From Longimicrobiales bacterium (lineage in GTDB: Bacteria; Gemmatimonadota; Gemmatimonadetes; Longimicrobiales; Gaopeijiaceae): a DNA stretch of 64,000 nucleotides. Position numbers and translations under genes: made by a program. Location of the stretch: positions 744,001 through 808,000 of the forward strand of contig JAQWPM010000012.1 in the NCBI GenBank assembly GCA_029245345.1. The letters are read 5' to 3'. The notes beneath the pieces are model-generated. The model had not been told where the DNA came from and searched no databases. It saw only the letters and a program-made list of their open reading frames with translations. Below, one piece after another: positions 8,153-16,887 of the stretch. Position 1 is the stretch's first letter. Every line of letters starts with the position of its first letter.

Positions 8153-9331
8153 TTATTCGGCCGCCAGACCTCGAGCGAAGCTCTCCAACACGTCCGCGCA
8201 CGAGGAGATCTGTTGCGCTTGGATCCACTCGTCCTCGGTATGGGCTTGTGCGATATCTCCCGGCCCGAAGCAAACCGCCGGCACTCCGGATTCGTTTAGG
8301 AACGCCGCGTCGACCCAGGCGGTCATCCCTTCGACTTGAGCTTCGATAGCGTGATGATCGATCGCCGCTAGCAACCCTTGAACCAATTCGGAGGAAGTCG
8401 CCACCTCTGTGCCAGGTCGCTCGAGCGTCATCTTCAGGGTACCGTCGAGCGACTCTTCTTCGGTCCGCAGTTCGGACAAAACCGCCTCGAATTCCTCCAT
8501 GACTGTCCCGGGCGCTTCGCCAGGCATCGTTCGCCGTTCCAACATGAGCGTGCACCCCTCCGGATAAACGGATTCCGCCGAGCCTCCGTGAATGGTCCCT
8601 GCATGGAAAGACCCGTACTGAAGAAGAGGGTGAGCGGGTCGCGCCTTCAGGTCGTCTGCATAACGATCGAGTGCGGCCAAGTAGAGGCCCGCATGTCGAA
8701 TCGCATCCACGCCGATCTCCGGCCGCGAGCCGTGTGCGGCCCGGCCGCGGAAGTCAGCCTCGATCCACACGAATCCTTTGTGGGCTGGCATCACCGTGAG
8801 GCTGGTGGGCTCACACACCACGGCCATGTCCGCCCTCACTCCCGACTTTACTAAGTGAGCCATCCCCACGCTGGCGTATTCTTCATCCGCAGTGAACGCC
8901 ACAATCAGATTGGGGCGGGGTCCGCCGTTCGCGAGTCGACGGGTGGCGGCGAGGATCGACGCAACGCCGCCTTTCATGTCACACGAGCCTCGGCCGAGCA
9001 CCTTACCGTCGACCAACTCCGCTCCGAAGGGTGCCGTCGTCATCCCCTCGACACCCACCGTGTCTAGGTGCCCATTCAGCAGAAGTGAGGGGCCGCTCCC
9101 TTCGAGCCGTCCGATCACGTTGTACCGACCCGGCTCGACCTCGACGATCTCGGTTTCCAAACCCCAATCCCGAAGCCACGAGCAGGTGAGGTCAGCCATC
9201 GCCCGTTCACCCACTCCTCCAGCGGCCAAAATCGGGTTCACCGAGGGGGTCGCCACCATCACTCGGCACAGCGCAACAGGGTCTCCGGCCGCAGCGGCCT
9301 CCTTCATCTCAACACTTATGGAATCGGACAT
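8153..9331 (-). CDS. M20 family metallopeptidase (ArgE/DapE/CPG2-like)
   Basis: A 392-residue zinc hydrolase of the M20 family. Metal ligands are visible in order: H in LLNGHLDTVG, bridging D in GRGSCDMKGG, the EE pair in FTADEEYAS, a glutamate in VVCEPTS and the late H in QAHTEDEWI. A dimerisation domain occupies the middle (about 180-290). Members deacetylate or desuccinylate amino-acid intermediates (acetylornithine, succinyl-diaminopimelate) or cleave dipeptides; this one is closest in wording to the ArgE/DapE group, but no biosynthetic neighbours support a specific pathway. Cytoplasmic. Confidence 0.85.
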   Translation of the reverse strand: MSDSISVEMKEAAAAGDPVALCRVMVATPSVNPILAAGGVGERAMADLTCSWLRDWGLETEIVEVEPGRYNVIGRLEGSGPSLLLNGHLDTVGVEGMTTAPFGAELVDGKVLGRGSCDMKGGVASILAATRRLANGGPRPNLIVAFTADEEYASVGMAHLVKSGVRADMAVVCEPTSLTVMPAHKGFVWIEADFRGRAAHGSRPEIGVDAIRHAGLYLAALDRYADDLKARPAHPLLQYGSFHAGTIHGGSAESVYPEGCTLMLERRTMPGEAPGTVMEEFEAVLSELRTEEESLDGTLKMTLERPGTEVATSSELVQGLLAAIDHHAIEAQVEGMTAWVDAAFLNESGVPAVCFGPGDIAQAHTEDEWIQAQQISSCADVLESFARGLAAE

Positions 9332-9522
9332 GTCTCCCTAACCGGAACGGATTTCTGAGCCACCCTCTCGAATCTGTGGATCAAAGGGTGGTAATGCATC
9401 GAGCGGTAAAGTCGTAAATCATTGAGAACACACGACCTACAGAACTAGTTGACTCGTCGTTTATTCGGCACGGTTCCTGCTAGTGTCGGGCAACGAAGGA
9501 AGCCACGCCAGAGAGGAGAGTC

Positions 9523-9693
9523 ATGAAGAAAATCACGTTCGGATTGATCGGCGCGCTGGCGGTTGCGACAACCGTCATGCTGTTGCGTCAACAGAAGCAG
9601 GTGGAGCAGCAGGATCGTCCCGGCCTCGTGCCCGCAGGCGAATCGCAGCCCGCCACTCTCTCGCTGGATCGCATGCGAGAGCTCGGCCTCTAG
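9523..9693 (+). CDS. Small single-span membrane protein (56 aa), unknown
   Basis: A 56-codon frame with an AGAGAGGAGAG ribosome site before the ATG. Residues 4-20 (ITFGLIGALAVATTVML) form one membrane span or uncleaved signal; the rest is polar (QQKQVEQQDRPG) and ends MRELGL. A strong terminator starts about 33 bases after the stop, which supports a real transcription unit. No family is recognised. It may be a small membrane or secreted protein. Confidence 0.6.
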   Translation: MKKITFGLIGALAVATTVMLLRQQKQVEQQDRPGLVPAGESQPATLSLDRMRELGL

Positions 9694-9725
9694 TTCGGCC
9701 GGCCACCTACGGTCATCGGTGGCAC

Positions 9726-9770
9726 AAAAAAACGGCGGAGGAGCTTCAGGGCTCCTCCGCCGTTTTGTCT
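9726..9770. terminator. Bidirectional terminator
   Basis: A perfect 14-bp stem (AACGGCGGAGGAGC / GCTCCTCCGCCGTT) with a 6-base loop is flanked by an A run on the left and TTTTG on the right. It can end both the small rightward gene and the leftward ferredoxin gene. Confidence 0.88.
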
Positions 9771-9788
9771 TTCTAGTCTTACGTCGAG

Positions 9789-10022
9789 TTACTCGAAGTG
9801 AGTCTTGTTCTTCTCGACGTAGTTCGTCCACTCGGGCGGCACATCCGTGTCGGGGAAAATCGCCTGGACCGGACATTCGGGCTCACAGGCACCACAGTCG
9901 ATGCACTCGTCTGGGTGGATGTAGAACTGGTCGGCGGCGTCGTAAATGCAGTCCACCGGGCACACCTCGACGCAACTCGCGTCCTTAGTCTCGATGCACG
10001 GTTCAGCGATGATGTAGGTCAT
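9789..10022 (-). CDS. fdxA: 7Fe (3Fe-4S/4Fe-4S) ferredoxin
   Basis: A 77-residue ferredoxin of the Azotobacter FdI / FdxA type. By alignment with FdI, C9, C17 and C50 would bind the 3Fe-4S cluster and C21, C40, C43 and C46 the 4Fe-4S cluster; C25 is the extra cysteine also present in FdI, while the FdI free cysteine near position 11 is replaced. The strings [11 protein letters not shown] and [16 protein letters not shown] are typical. It is a cytoplasmic electron carrier; no partner oxidoreductase is adjacent, so its redox partner is unknown. Confidence 0.92.
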   Translation of the reverse strand: MTYIIAEPCIETKDASCVEVCPVDCIYDAADQFYIHPDECIDCGACEPECPVQAIFPDTDVPPEWTNYVEKNKTHFE

Positions 10023-10135
10023 GACTCCGATTATCCGTTTGTGTCACTATGTGAACGACAGCGCCGAACTTGTAATCAAAGCCCGAAAGCGAGGCAAGAC
10101 AGGCTCCAGCGGTGTACTAATTCGAGCATGGCAAC

Positions 10136-10648
10136 GTGGGGACACCGTCGACGTTCACCATGGTGGCGTCCGAGTGCCTCACCGAACGATCCGCTCCGGG
10201 GTCGGGCGCCATCGCCGGCTGGGTCAGCGATAGCTCGTCGGGTATGGGCATGCCCGGAGCCCAAGTGACACTTTCTTGGGACGTCCGAGGCACGGATGCT
10301 CCAGGTCGGCAACAGCTTCAGGCCCACTCCGACGGATGGTATTTGGCCTGTGATGTGCCGGCTGACATACCCATTTCTGTGGACGCTCGACTCTTTGATC
10401 GCCAAGCGAGACTTCGGGAAGTCTCAGTACCGGACGGTGGAAGCACCGAGGCGGGCATTGTCTTCGACGAACTAGAGTCGATGCTCGTCTTCCTAAACGG
10501 GGCGCGAGTAAGTAATACTGACATGTTATATGAGCTTCCGCCTGACGCGATTGACCGTATTGTCATCTACAAGCCGGTGGAGGCTGGAAACTTGTTCGGA
10601 CTCGGCGCAGGAAATGGTGTGATCGTGATTTATACGAAAGGCAACTGA
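10136..10648 (+). CDS. Carboxypeptidase-regulatory-like / plug-like protein, start uncertain
   Basis: A frame of up to 170 residues with a peptidase-regulatory-like beta-sandwich (AIAGWVSD... PGAQVTL) and a C-terminal plug-like segment (PDAIDRIVIYKPVEAGNLFG, then NGVIVIYTK). GTG 10136 or ATG 10160 are possible starts, but neither gives a signal peptide, unlike its relatives here. The 5' end may therefore be degraded, frameshifted or begin at an unrecognised codon. Its stop overlaps the next start (TGATG), so the pair is translationally coupled. Function unknown; likely envelope-located if a signal exists. Confidence 0.6.
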   Translation: MGTPSTFTMVASECLTERSAPGSGAIAGWVSDSSSGMGMPGAQVTLSWDVRGTDAPGRQQLQAHSDGWYLACDVPADIPISVDARLFDRQARLREVSVPDGGSTEAGIVFDELESMLVFLNGARVSNTDMLYELPPDAIDRIVIYKPVEAGNLFGLGAGNGVIVIYTKGN

Positions 10649-11421
10649 TGCGGACTCTATCTCGCTACGCGTTGCTATTCGGCCTGCTCGGGTTGGCGAC
10701 GAGCGGACCACTCGCGGCCCAGGATGAGGAGCCCGTCGGGGAGACTTTCACAGTCCAGGGCGAAGTACTCGACGCGGTGAATGGACGGCCCCTCGTGGGT
10801 ATCCTCGTCACGATGCACGATCTGTGGAAAATCACCCGGACGGACGAACTCGGTTACTTCGAGATCCCCGACGTCCCCGTGGGAGCACACGAGCTTGGCG
10901 TCTACGGTCTCGGGTACCTCACGTTCGAGTCTTACATGGAGTTTGTACCGGACGAAATTCTGGCAGTGAAAATGGACCTGGCTCCAATCGAGCTCGAAGG
11001 CATCGAGGTCTCGATTCTGTCGAACTCGGCTGAGGAATACCGCTCGTTCGGAACCCGATACGACTTCATTGGCGGCGAGCTGATGGAGGACTTCCGCCTC
11101 AAGTACGGGCACATCACGGACATGGTCCGCGCGCGTTTCCCCGGAGTCCGCGTGCACGACATGGGCGGACCCATGTCGAGCCTTTGCGTGATCAGTACTC
11201 GCGGTTCGTCCTCTCCGTCAGATGGAAACTCGGTTTGTGCGATGGTCCTGATCGACGGGCTCGAGCAGCCCGGCGAGGTGGCCGCATCTCTTGGCCCCGA
11301 AGAGATCGCTTCGATCCGTTTCCTGTCGCGGCTTGAAGCGCGACTCATATACGGCGAACTCGGGAAGTACGGCATTCTGCTCGTTGAAACGGTCGCGGGC
11401 GAACGTAAAAGGAACCGCTAA
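10648..11421 (+). CDS. Secreted carboxypeptidase-regulatory-like / plug-like protein
   Basis: A 257-residue protein with a cleavable signal (core LLFGLLGLATSG, cleavage near LAAQ). Residues about 35-110 form a CarboxypepD_reg-like domain (VQGEVLDAVNGRPLVGI, TDELGYFEIPDVPVGAH). The rest resembles a TonB plug: FPGVRVHD, VLIDGLEQPG and a final EIASIRFLSRLEARLIYG segment. No beta-barrel follows. It is coupled to the preceding gene through a TGATG overlap. These proteins may sit in the periplasm and contact TonB-type systems, but that is conjecture. Confidence 0.75.
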   Translation: MRTLSRYALLFGLLGLATSGPLAAQDEEPVGETFTVQGEVLDAVNGRPLVGILVTMHDLWKITRTDELGYFEIPDVPVGAHELGVYGLGYLTFESYMEFVPDEILAVKMDLAPIELEGIEVSILSNSAEEYRSFGTRYDFIGGELMEDFRLKYGHITDMVRARFPGVRVHDMGGPMSSLCVISTRGSSSPSDGNSVCAMVLIDGLEQPGEVAASLGPEEIASIRFLSRLEARLIYGELGKYGILLVETVAGERKRNR

Positions 11422-11431
11422 GCTGAACCCC

Positions 11432-11977
11432 TCAGAGACGTTTAGCGAACGTCCGATGCCAATGAGCGTATCGCGTCGCCAGCTTGGCGTGCGTCCTCTT
11501 GGCCACAGGCCACCACACCGAGCCCACTTCGTCGTGGAGCTCTCTCCAATGGTCCCGCTCCTCACGTAGATGCTCGTGCCGGAGGTGGTCGAGCCGCTCA
11601 GCCAGAGCGGCGAGCCTCACTTCATTCGATGCAGTGACGAGGCGCTCCGTCAACGAGTCGCCCCCTGGGCGCGGCACAGCGGCCACGAGCTCTGACAATT
11701 CCGGACCAAGACGATCTACGAGGTCCGTCGACATCCTCAGAGCATCGTCCCGCGTCTCGAGAACTACCGCGCCGGCGAGCGTGAGTGCATCCGACACCTC
11801 AGCGTCTCGGATCAGGACAAGAGCAGACCGGCCGGGGTGCAGGTACGCAGGATGGTGATCATCCCCCAACTGCTCCAGACGAGGAGCCATTGCGAGGGCG
11901 TGTGCCCGGGACAGCCAGTCGATCCCTTCAGGTGGGGTACCCACACGATGAGCAGCCTTCGTTAGAGAGGCCGCCAT
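11432..11977 (-). CDS. Hypothetical protein
   Basis: A 181-residue protein from the ATG at 11977; this start leaves 20 bases after the adenosyltransferase stop. It is rich in histidine, arginine and leucine and largely helical, with DDHHPAYLHPGRSALVLIRD near residues 38-57 and many charged heptad-like stretches later (LRHEHLREERDHWRELHDEV). The HH and HPGR strings recall an HD-like metal site, but I could not match a family. It is last in the operon 13464 to 11432 that includes the cobalamin adenosyltransferase. Confidence 0.65.
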   Translation of the reverse strand: MAASLTKAAHRVGTPPEGIDWLSRAHALAMAPRLEQLGDDHHPAYLHPGRSALVLIRDAEVSDALTLAGAVVLETRDDALRMSTDLVDRLGPELSELVAAVPRPGGDSLTERLVTASNEVRLAALAERLDHLRHEHLREERDHWRELHDEVGSVWWPVAKRTHAKLATRYAHWHRTFAKRL

Positions 11978-11997
11978 AGCTGTAGCGCGGTCGACGT

Positions 11998-12549
11998 CTA
12001 TTTGCGCCACTCTATGTCGTCCACACCTGCCCGATGATTTTCGAGCCGCGCGAAGGTGAAAAGCGTGTCGGAGAGTCGGTTCAGGTATGCCAGCACCGGG
12101 GCACTCACTTCTTCTTGTGAAGCAAGCCCGACCACGGCTCGCTCGGCCCGCCGACACACCGTCCGGCACAGATGAAGTGCGGCAGCTCCCGTCGTCCCGC
12201 CCGGAAGCACAAAGACACGAAGCTCAGGGAGTTCTGCGTCAGCTTCGTCCATCCAAGTCTCCATTTGTCCGAGTCTTTCGTCGGGCACACCTGGCGTGTC
12301 TGGACGGCGACGGCCTTCAGCGGCAGGCGGCGTGGCCAATTCTGAGCCGAGGGCAAACAGGTCGTGCTGGAGGGTCTCGAGCCTCTGTTTGATTTGGCCG
12401 TCCGATACCTGAGTTATCGCCCAGCCCACCGTGGCGTTGAGCTCATCAACCTCACCGTACGAGGCCACCCTCACGGACGCCTTGGACACACGTCCAGCGC
12501 CGAACAACGCCGTGTCGCCGCCATCTCCAGTCTTTGTGTAGATCTTCAT
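11998..12549 (-). CDS. pduO: Cob(I)yrinic acid a,c-diamide adenosyltransferase, PduO type
   Basis: A 183-residue PduO-type ATP:cob(I)alamin adenosyltransferase. The N-terminal ATP-binding motif KIYTKTGDGGDTALFG starts at residue 2, and the second family block LPGGTTGAAALHLCRTVCRRAER with LAYLNRLSDTLFTFAR lies toward the C-terminus. It makes adenosylcobalamin in the cytoplasm. The ATG at 12549 is chosen since the motif normally starts at the N-terminus; the frame to 12621 would overlap the upstream small gene. No cobalamin biosynthesis gene or B12 riboswitch is nearby, suggesting salvage. Confidence 0.92.
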   Translation of the reverse strand: MKIYTKTGDGGDTALFGAGRVSKASVRVASYGEVDELNATVGWAITQVSDGQIKQRLETLQHDLFALGSELATPPAAEGRRRPDTPGVPDERLGQMETWMDEADAELPELRVFVLPGGTTGAAALHLCRTVCRRAERAVVGLASQEEVSAPVLAYLNRLSDTLFTFARLENHRAGVDDIEWRK

Positions 12550-12553
12550 GTCG

Positions 12554-12805
12554 CTACCGGAGCCTGGTGAGTTTTCGAATCTTCTGAGCCTTCTCGAGCA
12601 ACGAAGTGGTCTTGTCGACACGATCCGGCTCGGCAGGCGTCAGCATCTCGCGGATATCGAGTAGCACCTCGAGCTGCAGTTGGTCTCGCTGATATTCGAG
12701 GTCCAGCCGGGCCATCGCAGGTGTGTCGGTCGCTTCGTCGGCTGCTGTGAAAGCCGAGCGATACACGTTCTCCAAGCTCTGGAGGACTCGATCGCGACTT
12801 CGCAT
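12554..12805 (-). CDS. Small helical protein, unknown
   Basis: An 83-residue protein, highly charged and predicted helical (EYQRDQLQLEVLLDIREML, LLEKAQKIRKLTRLR). It sits 4 bases before the adenosyltransferase start and 14 bases after the alpha/beta-hydrolase stop, so it is clearly part of that operon. No cysteines, signal or domain recognised. It could be a regulatory or structural partner of a neighbour. Confidence 0.7.
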   Translation of the reverse strand: MRSRDRVLQSLENVYRSAFTAADEATDTPAMARLDLEYQRDQLQLEVLLDIREMLTPAEPDRVDKTTSLLEKAQKIRKLTRLR

Positions 12806-12819
12806 GGCGCTCTCCTAGG

Positions 12820-13464
12820 TCAGACTGCGGCCAGGTACCGAGATCCCGGACCTGACTCGTAATAGCCTCGGACGATGTCTCTCAACTCGTCCAGTCGATC
12901 GGTGAAGTAATGGTCCGAACCCGGAATGCGCACCAGCGTGATGTGCGTGCCCAGCTCGGCGACCAGCGCCGACACTCTCTCCCCAGACCCGAACTCGTCC
13001 TCTTCACCCTGCACTACCAAAATCGGTTTGTCGATTTCGGAGAGGAATGAGTAGTCGTAGCGATCCATGTCTACCGGGAGCCCCAGGCCTAGCAGAGCCA
13101 CTACACGGGGATCCTCCGCTCCCACACTCAGTCCGACCATCGAACCAAAGGAAAACCCACCTACAAGAAGCGGGAGCGACGGGTAGCGAGCCTCGATCCA
13201 GTCCAGAGCGTCACGCAGATCATCCATCTCGCCGATTCCATCGTCGTGGCTGCCCGTACTCACGCCCACACCGCGGAAGTTGAACCGGAGGGTCACCAAG
13301 CCCGCGTCGTTGTATGCCTGGGCTGCGCGGTACACGGCCTTGGTGTGCATCGTGCCCCCGTGAACCGGATGGGGGTGACACACAACGGCAACGCCGCGCG
13401 GAGCGTCCTTCGGTTCTTTCACGATGGCCTCAAGATGGCCGTGTTCGACGGGAATGCACACCAC
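12820..13464 (-). CDS. Alpha/beta hydrolase
   Basis: A 214-residue cytoplasmic alpha/beta hydrolase. The N-terminal CHPHPVHGGTMHTKAVYR block is typical of the subgroup often annotated as alpha/beta superfamily hydrolase next to dienelactone hydrolases. The nucleophile elbow is GFSFGS, the acid is probably in QGEEDEFG and the histidine in GSDHYF. It heads the leftward operon to 11432. Substrate unknown; likely a small ester or thioester. Confidence 0.82.
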   Translation of the reverse strand: MVCIPVEHGHLEAIVKEPKDAPRGVAVVCHPHPVHGGTMHTKAVYRAAQAYNDAGLVTLRFNFRGVGVSTGSHDDGIGEMDDLRDALDWIEARYPSLPLLVGGFSFGSMVGLSVGAEDPRVVALLGLGLPVDMDRYDYSFLSEIDKPILVVQGEEDEFGSGERVSALVAELGTHITLVRIPGSDHYFTDRLDELRDIVRGYYESGPGSRYLAAV

Positions 13465-13590
13465 AGGAAACCCTCTCTACACCAAAGAAAAAGGCCCGCC
13501 AGCCAGTCGACTTCGCTGTGCAGGACGGACGGGGCGTAGCTATGTTCATGAGACTACCCGAAACGGTCAAGGCAACGCCTGGAAACCACA

Positions 13591-14010
13591 ATGGAAACCT
13601 CCAAAAAGACGCTCGAAGCAGCCAATGAGCTGTATTGGGACTCTGAGAAAAGCGTCAATCAGATCGCTGACGAGCTCGACCTGTCCAAGGGCGCTCTCTA
13701 TGGGCTGATCCGCCCACTTCCAGCGGGTGTTGGATGTCCCCTGTGTGGCGACGAGGTCGTTTCCCCGAATCGCACCGCTCACGACAAGGGTGTCCTGAGT
13801 TGTCCCTCATGTTCTTGGGACGGCGGAGAGGACGAAACGATGGCCTACGGCGGCGAAGGGTCCGTCACCCTTCCGGACTTCGATGAGCCTGAGTCGGTGC
13901 CCCCAGTGCCGCCCGTCGTGAAATCCGTCCGCTCGCGTACCCTCGCAGGAGGAGCCTTTCTCGGCGCCGCGGCCGGTCTCGCTTTGGTGATCTGGGCGAG
14001 GCGGCGGTAG
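13591..14010 (+). CDS. HTH / zinc-ribbon protein with C-terminal membrane span
   Basis: A 139-residue protein with three parts. Residues 17-45 form a helix-turn-helix (SVNQIADELDLSKGALYGLI). Residues about 49-76 hold two CxxC pairs, CPLCGDEV and CPSCSWDGG, a zinc ribbon. The C-terminus (about 113-135) is one hydrophobic span (TLAGGAFLGAAAGLALVIW) ending in RRR. It may be a membrane-tethered DNA-binding protein. It leads the six-gene operon with the RDD protein. The combination was not recognised as a named family. Confidence 0.75.
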   Translation: METSKKTLEAANELYWDSEKSVNQIADELDLSKGALYGLIRPLPAGVGCPLCGDEVVSPNRTAHDKGVLSCPSCSWDGGEDETMAYGGEGSVTLPDFDEPESVPPVPPVVKSVRSRTLAGGAFLGAAAGLALVIWARRR

Positions 14011-14021
14011 CCGCACCCTCT

Positions 14022-15281
14022 ATGAGTCCCGTCACGCATCACGACCCCCGGAGTATCATCACGCCGGACGCCTTCGACGTCTCCGCAGAGTTACTGGGGA
14101 TGCCCCTGGCCAAGCCCGGACGACGATTCTGGGCGCTCATCATCGACCTCGCGATCGTCGGTTTCATCACCATAGTGACCAAGAGCAACGCGCTCATTCT
14201 TGGTGTCGCCGCCGCGACGTTCTTCATGCGAGCGGGCTTCAAGCGCACGCCCGTGAAGGGCAGCGCTTTCAACCGGACGATGCGTGCATCCGTGGGGTGC
14301 TTCGGCTTAGTCATCGCACTCATAACAGCTGGAATGGTGTGGGCATTCGGAGTCAACTTAGGAGGAAACGAAGCACAGGATCTCACAGCAATGCCGGCCC
14401 TTGTCGAAGGCAACTCGGACAACCCGTTCGCCGCGGTTCTCGGCACGATCGCGGTGAACGCGCTAGAGGCCTCGTTCGCGAATGCGAACGACTTGGAAGA
14501 CGCTGAGGAAGAGTTCCTGGACTTCGTGGAGGCTGCGGAAGACATGGGGTGGAAGCGGAGCCAAATGCTGGACTTGGTGCTCGCCGCCATTCCAGATGAT
14601 GCCTCCTGGGCTGGCTCCGCCCAAGCACGATTCACCGCTCTCTTGAATGGCGAGGGCGTCGACGAGGCACCGGGAGACCCAACGGTTAGGGCGTCGCTGG
14701 CCAACGAGATCGACGGCCTGTCCGCTGAGGCTGCTCTGACATCCTACGCCGCGTTGTTAGCCGCAGACGGCGACGAGGCAATACTCACCCGCGAACTGCT
14801 GCGCAGCCGGCTCCTCACCGAAGTCGCTTCGGACACGCTCGCCGTCCTCGAAGAGCACATCGGTGATCTCGAATCCCTACAAACCAGTCAAAGAACACAG
14901 CTCGCCGCTGCACAATTTGAACTCGATCAATCAAACAACGCCGGGCTTTTCAACACGTTGCGCGGCTTTCTCGACGAACTCGGGTTTGGGTTCGGGTGGG
15001 CCTCGTTATACATGACAGTCGTTCTCTCCTGGTGGAACGGTCAGACGGTGGGCAAGAAGCTCATGAGGATTCGCGTGGTGCGCCTGGACGGGGAACCGAT
15101 CACGTGGTGGATCGCTTTCGAGCGAGCAGGCGGATACGCGGCTGGATTCGCAACGGGACTCTTGGGGTTCGCCCAAGTGTATTGGGACGCTAATCGCCAA
15201 GGGATCCACGACCGCATTGTCGGCACGGTCGTCGTGATCGAGGGTGCGAAGAAAATCAAGAACTGGGAGTCAGCACTTTGA
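14022..15281 (+). CDS. RDD family membrane protein with a large insertion
   Basis: A 419-residue protein. The RDD transmembrane domain is split: N-terminal spans (KPGRRFWALIIDLAIVGFI, then two more up to about residue 110) and the C-terminal RDD part (WWNGQTVGKKLMRIRVVR, GIHDRIVGTVVV). Between them lie about 200 mostly hydrophilic acidic residues (110-310), including a coiled coil near 275-300. Typical RDD proteins are about 150 residues. The role of RDD proteins is uncertain; some act in ion transport. It overlaps the next gene by four bases. Confidence 0.8.
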   Translation: MSPVTHHDPRSIITPDAFDVSAELLGMPLAKPGRRFWALIIDLAIVGFITIVTKSNALILGVAAATFFMRAGFKRTPVKGSAFNRTMRASVGCFGLVIALITAGMVWAFGVNLGGNEAQDLTAMPALVEGNSDNPFAAVLGTIAVNALEASFANANDLEDAEEEFLDFVEAAEDMGWKRSQMLDLVLAAIPDDASWAGSAQARFTALLNGEGVDEAPGDPTVRASLANEIDGLSAEAALTSYAALLAADGDEAILTRELLRSRLLTEVASDTLAVLEEHIGDLESLQTSQRTQLAAAQFELDQSNNAGLFNTLRGFLDELGFGFGWASLYMTVVLSWWNGQTVGKKLMRIRVVRLDGEPITWWIAFERAGGYAAGFATGLLGFAQVYWDANRQGIHDRIVGTVVVIEGAKKIKNWESAL

Positions 15282-16132
15282 CCGACGAACATTTTGATAC
15301 TGAGGCGACGCCAAACCCCGAGGACGTCGCTGGGTCGGTCGATGACCGTTTCGAGAACCGCATCGTCATGTCGGTGCCGGACGAGCACAATCCGAAGCTC
15401 CAAAAAGTGATTGAGCTGGTGAACGCTGACGACGACCTCTACGGCCTCTGGCTGGCTGCCAACGTTAACGCAGTCGAACGACTGGGCATGACCGACCACG
15501 GTCCCGTCCATGTGAAGATCGTGATGAACCTGGCCGTGAGGATGCTGAGGCTACTCGCAAATGCAGGGGTTACCTCTGGGGTTGCACTCAACTACGAAAT
15601 GAGTGCGAAAGATGCCGAAGTCGTCGTCGCGCTCGCGGCGCTGTTGCACGACGTGGGTATGTCCATCCACCGGCAGGACCACGAAGCGTTCAGCCTCTTC
15701 ATTGCACAGGAGAAGCTCAAACAGATCCTGCAGCATGTGTATGACTCTCGGCACGAAACGATCATCCGCTCCGAGATTCTCCACGCAATCATCTCTCATC
15801 GGTCGGGCGGCACTCCGCTCACGCTAGAAGCCGGCGTGGTGCGCATCGCGGATGCACTGGACATGGCCAAAGGGCGATCGCGCATCCCGTTCGAGGCAGG
15901 CTCGCTTTCTATCCACGCGGTGTCAGCCGCCGCCGTAGACAGCGTCTCCTTGGCAAAGGGCGACAAGAAGCCGATCCGGGTAACCATCGAACTTTCGAAC
16001 TCAGCCGGACTCTTCCAGCTCGACCAACTCCTCCGAGTGAAGCTCAACGGGAGTGGCCTCGAATCGTACCTGGAAATCCAGGCGACGGTTGGAGAAGAGG
16101 AGCGTCGACTCCTCACGGACTTCGAGCTCTAG
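15278..16132 (+). CDS. HD domain phosphohydrolase
   Basis: A 284-residue protein with an HD metal site: H in DHGPVHVKIV, HD in ALLHDVGMSIH, then H in SHRSGG and D in VRIADALDMAKG. Translation probably starts at the TTG at 15278 that overlaps the RDD stop; ATG 15368 is an alternative but truncates the N-terminal tail only. HD enzymes hydrolyse phosphate esters, often nucleotides. The C-terminal 100 residues form a separate beta-rich domain. Substrate unknown. The link to the RDD and DsbA genes is by operon only. Confidence 0.8.
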   Translation: MTDEHFDTEATPNPEDVAGSVDDRFENRIVMSVPDEHNPKLQKVIELVNADDDLYGLWLAANVNAVERLGMTDHGPVHVKIVMNLAVRMLRLLANAGVTSGVALNYEMSAKDAEVVVALAALLHDVGMSIHRQDHEAFSLFIAQEKLKQILQHVYDSRHETIIRSEILHAIISHRSGGTPLTLEAGVVRIADALDMAKGRSRIPFEAGSLSIHAVSAAAVDSVSLAKGDKKPIRVTIELSNSAGLFQLDQLLRVKLNGSGLESYLEIQATVGEEERRLLTDFEL

Positions 16133-16149
16133 AGGAAAGGACGAACCTC

Positions 16150-16887
16150 GTGGAAATCCAAGTCTCGTTGCCCCTAGCCTTCTTCGCCGGCCTCGTGTCA
16201 TTCCTGTCGCCGTGCATCCTCCCAGTTGTACCGAGCTACCTCGTTTTCATCTCGGGTCTGACGCTCGACGAACTCCGCGATGGATCGAAACGGGACGCTC
16301 GTCGGGCAGCTTTCATCAACTCGGTTCTGTTCGTGGTGGGCTTCAGCGCCGTCTTCATGACAATGGGGTTTGTCGCGACAAGCGCAGGAAGAGCGGTGGG
16401 TCAGGCTCTTCCTTGGATGAACCGGATCGGCGGAGTAGTGCTCGTAGTCTTCGGCCTTTACCTGGCCGGGGTACTGCGGATTCCAGCACTCACTCGTGAG
16501 GTGCGTATACATTTTTCCGACAAACCGACGGGTCCACTGGGCTCGCTGGTGATTGGACTCGCGTTCGGCGCTGGGTGGACTCCCTGCATCGGACCTATTC
16601 TGGGCTCCATCCTGCTTTATGCGAGCTTAGAGACGACAATGGCGCAGGGAACACTGCTCCTCGCCACATACGCCTTGGGACTCGGTATCCCTTTCGTAGT
16701 GGCGGCCGTGGCGTTCAACTGGTTTTTTGCCGGCGTCGATAAGGTGAAGGAATGGATGGTCCCGCTTGAGCGGATCGCCGGGACGGTTCTGGTCGTCATC
16801 GGAGTTCTGATGGCGAGCGGGCACTTCGCGACAATGACGGCGTTCCTGGCCGGAATGGGCCAGCTAATAAATCTGGAGATGCCATGA
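16150..16887 (+). CDS. ccdA: CcdA-type thiol electron transporter
   Basis: A 245-residue membrane protein of the CcdA/DsbD-beta family with six hydrophobic segments. The two redox cysteines lie in the family contexts FLSPCILPVVPSYL (near the N-terminus) and GWTPCIGPILG (near 140). CcdA carries electrons from cytoplasmic thioredoxin to periplasmic thiol proteins. It starts at a GTG with AGGAAAGG upstream. The DsbA-like lipoprotein gene overlaps its end by four bases, making that protein the likely redox partner. Confidence 0.9.
   Translation: MEIQVSLPLAFFAGLVSFLSPCILPVVPSYLVFISGLTLDELRDGSKRDARRAAFINSVLFVVGFSAVFMTMGFVATSAGRAVGQALPWMNRIGGVVLVVFGLYLAGVLRIPALTREVRIHFSDKPTGPLGSLVIGLAFGAGWTPCIGPILGSILLYASLETTMAQGTLLLATYALGLGIPFVVAAVAFNWFFAGVDKVKEWMVPLERIAGTVLVVIGVLMASGHFATMTAFLAGMGQLINLEMP

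Noticed and set aside
11998-13590. Cobalamin riboswitch upstream of the adenosyltransferase operon
   Set aside because: No B12-box or cobalamin riboswitch core was seen upstream of the operon.
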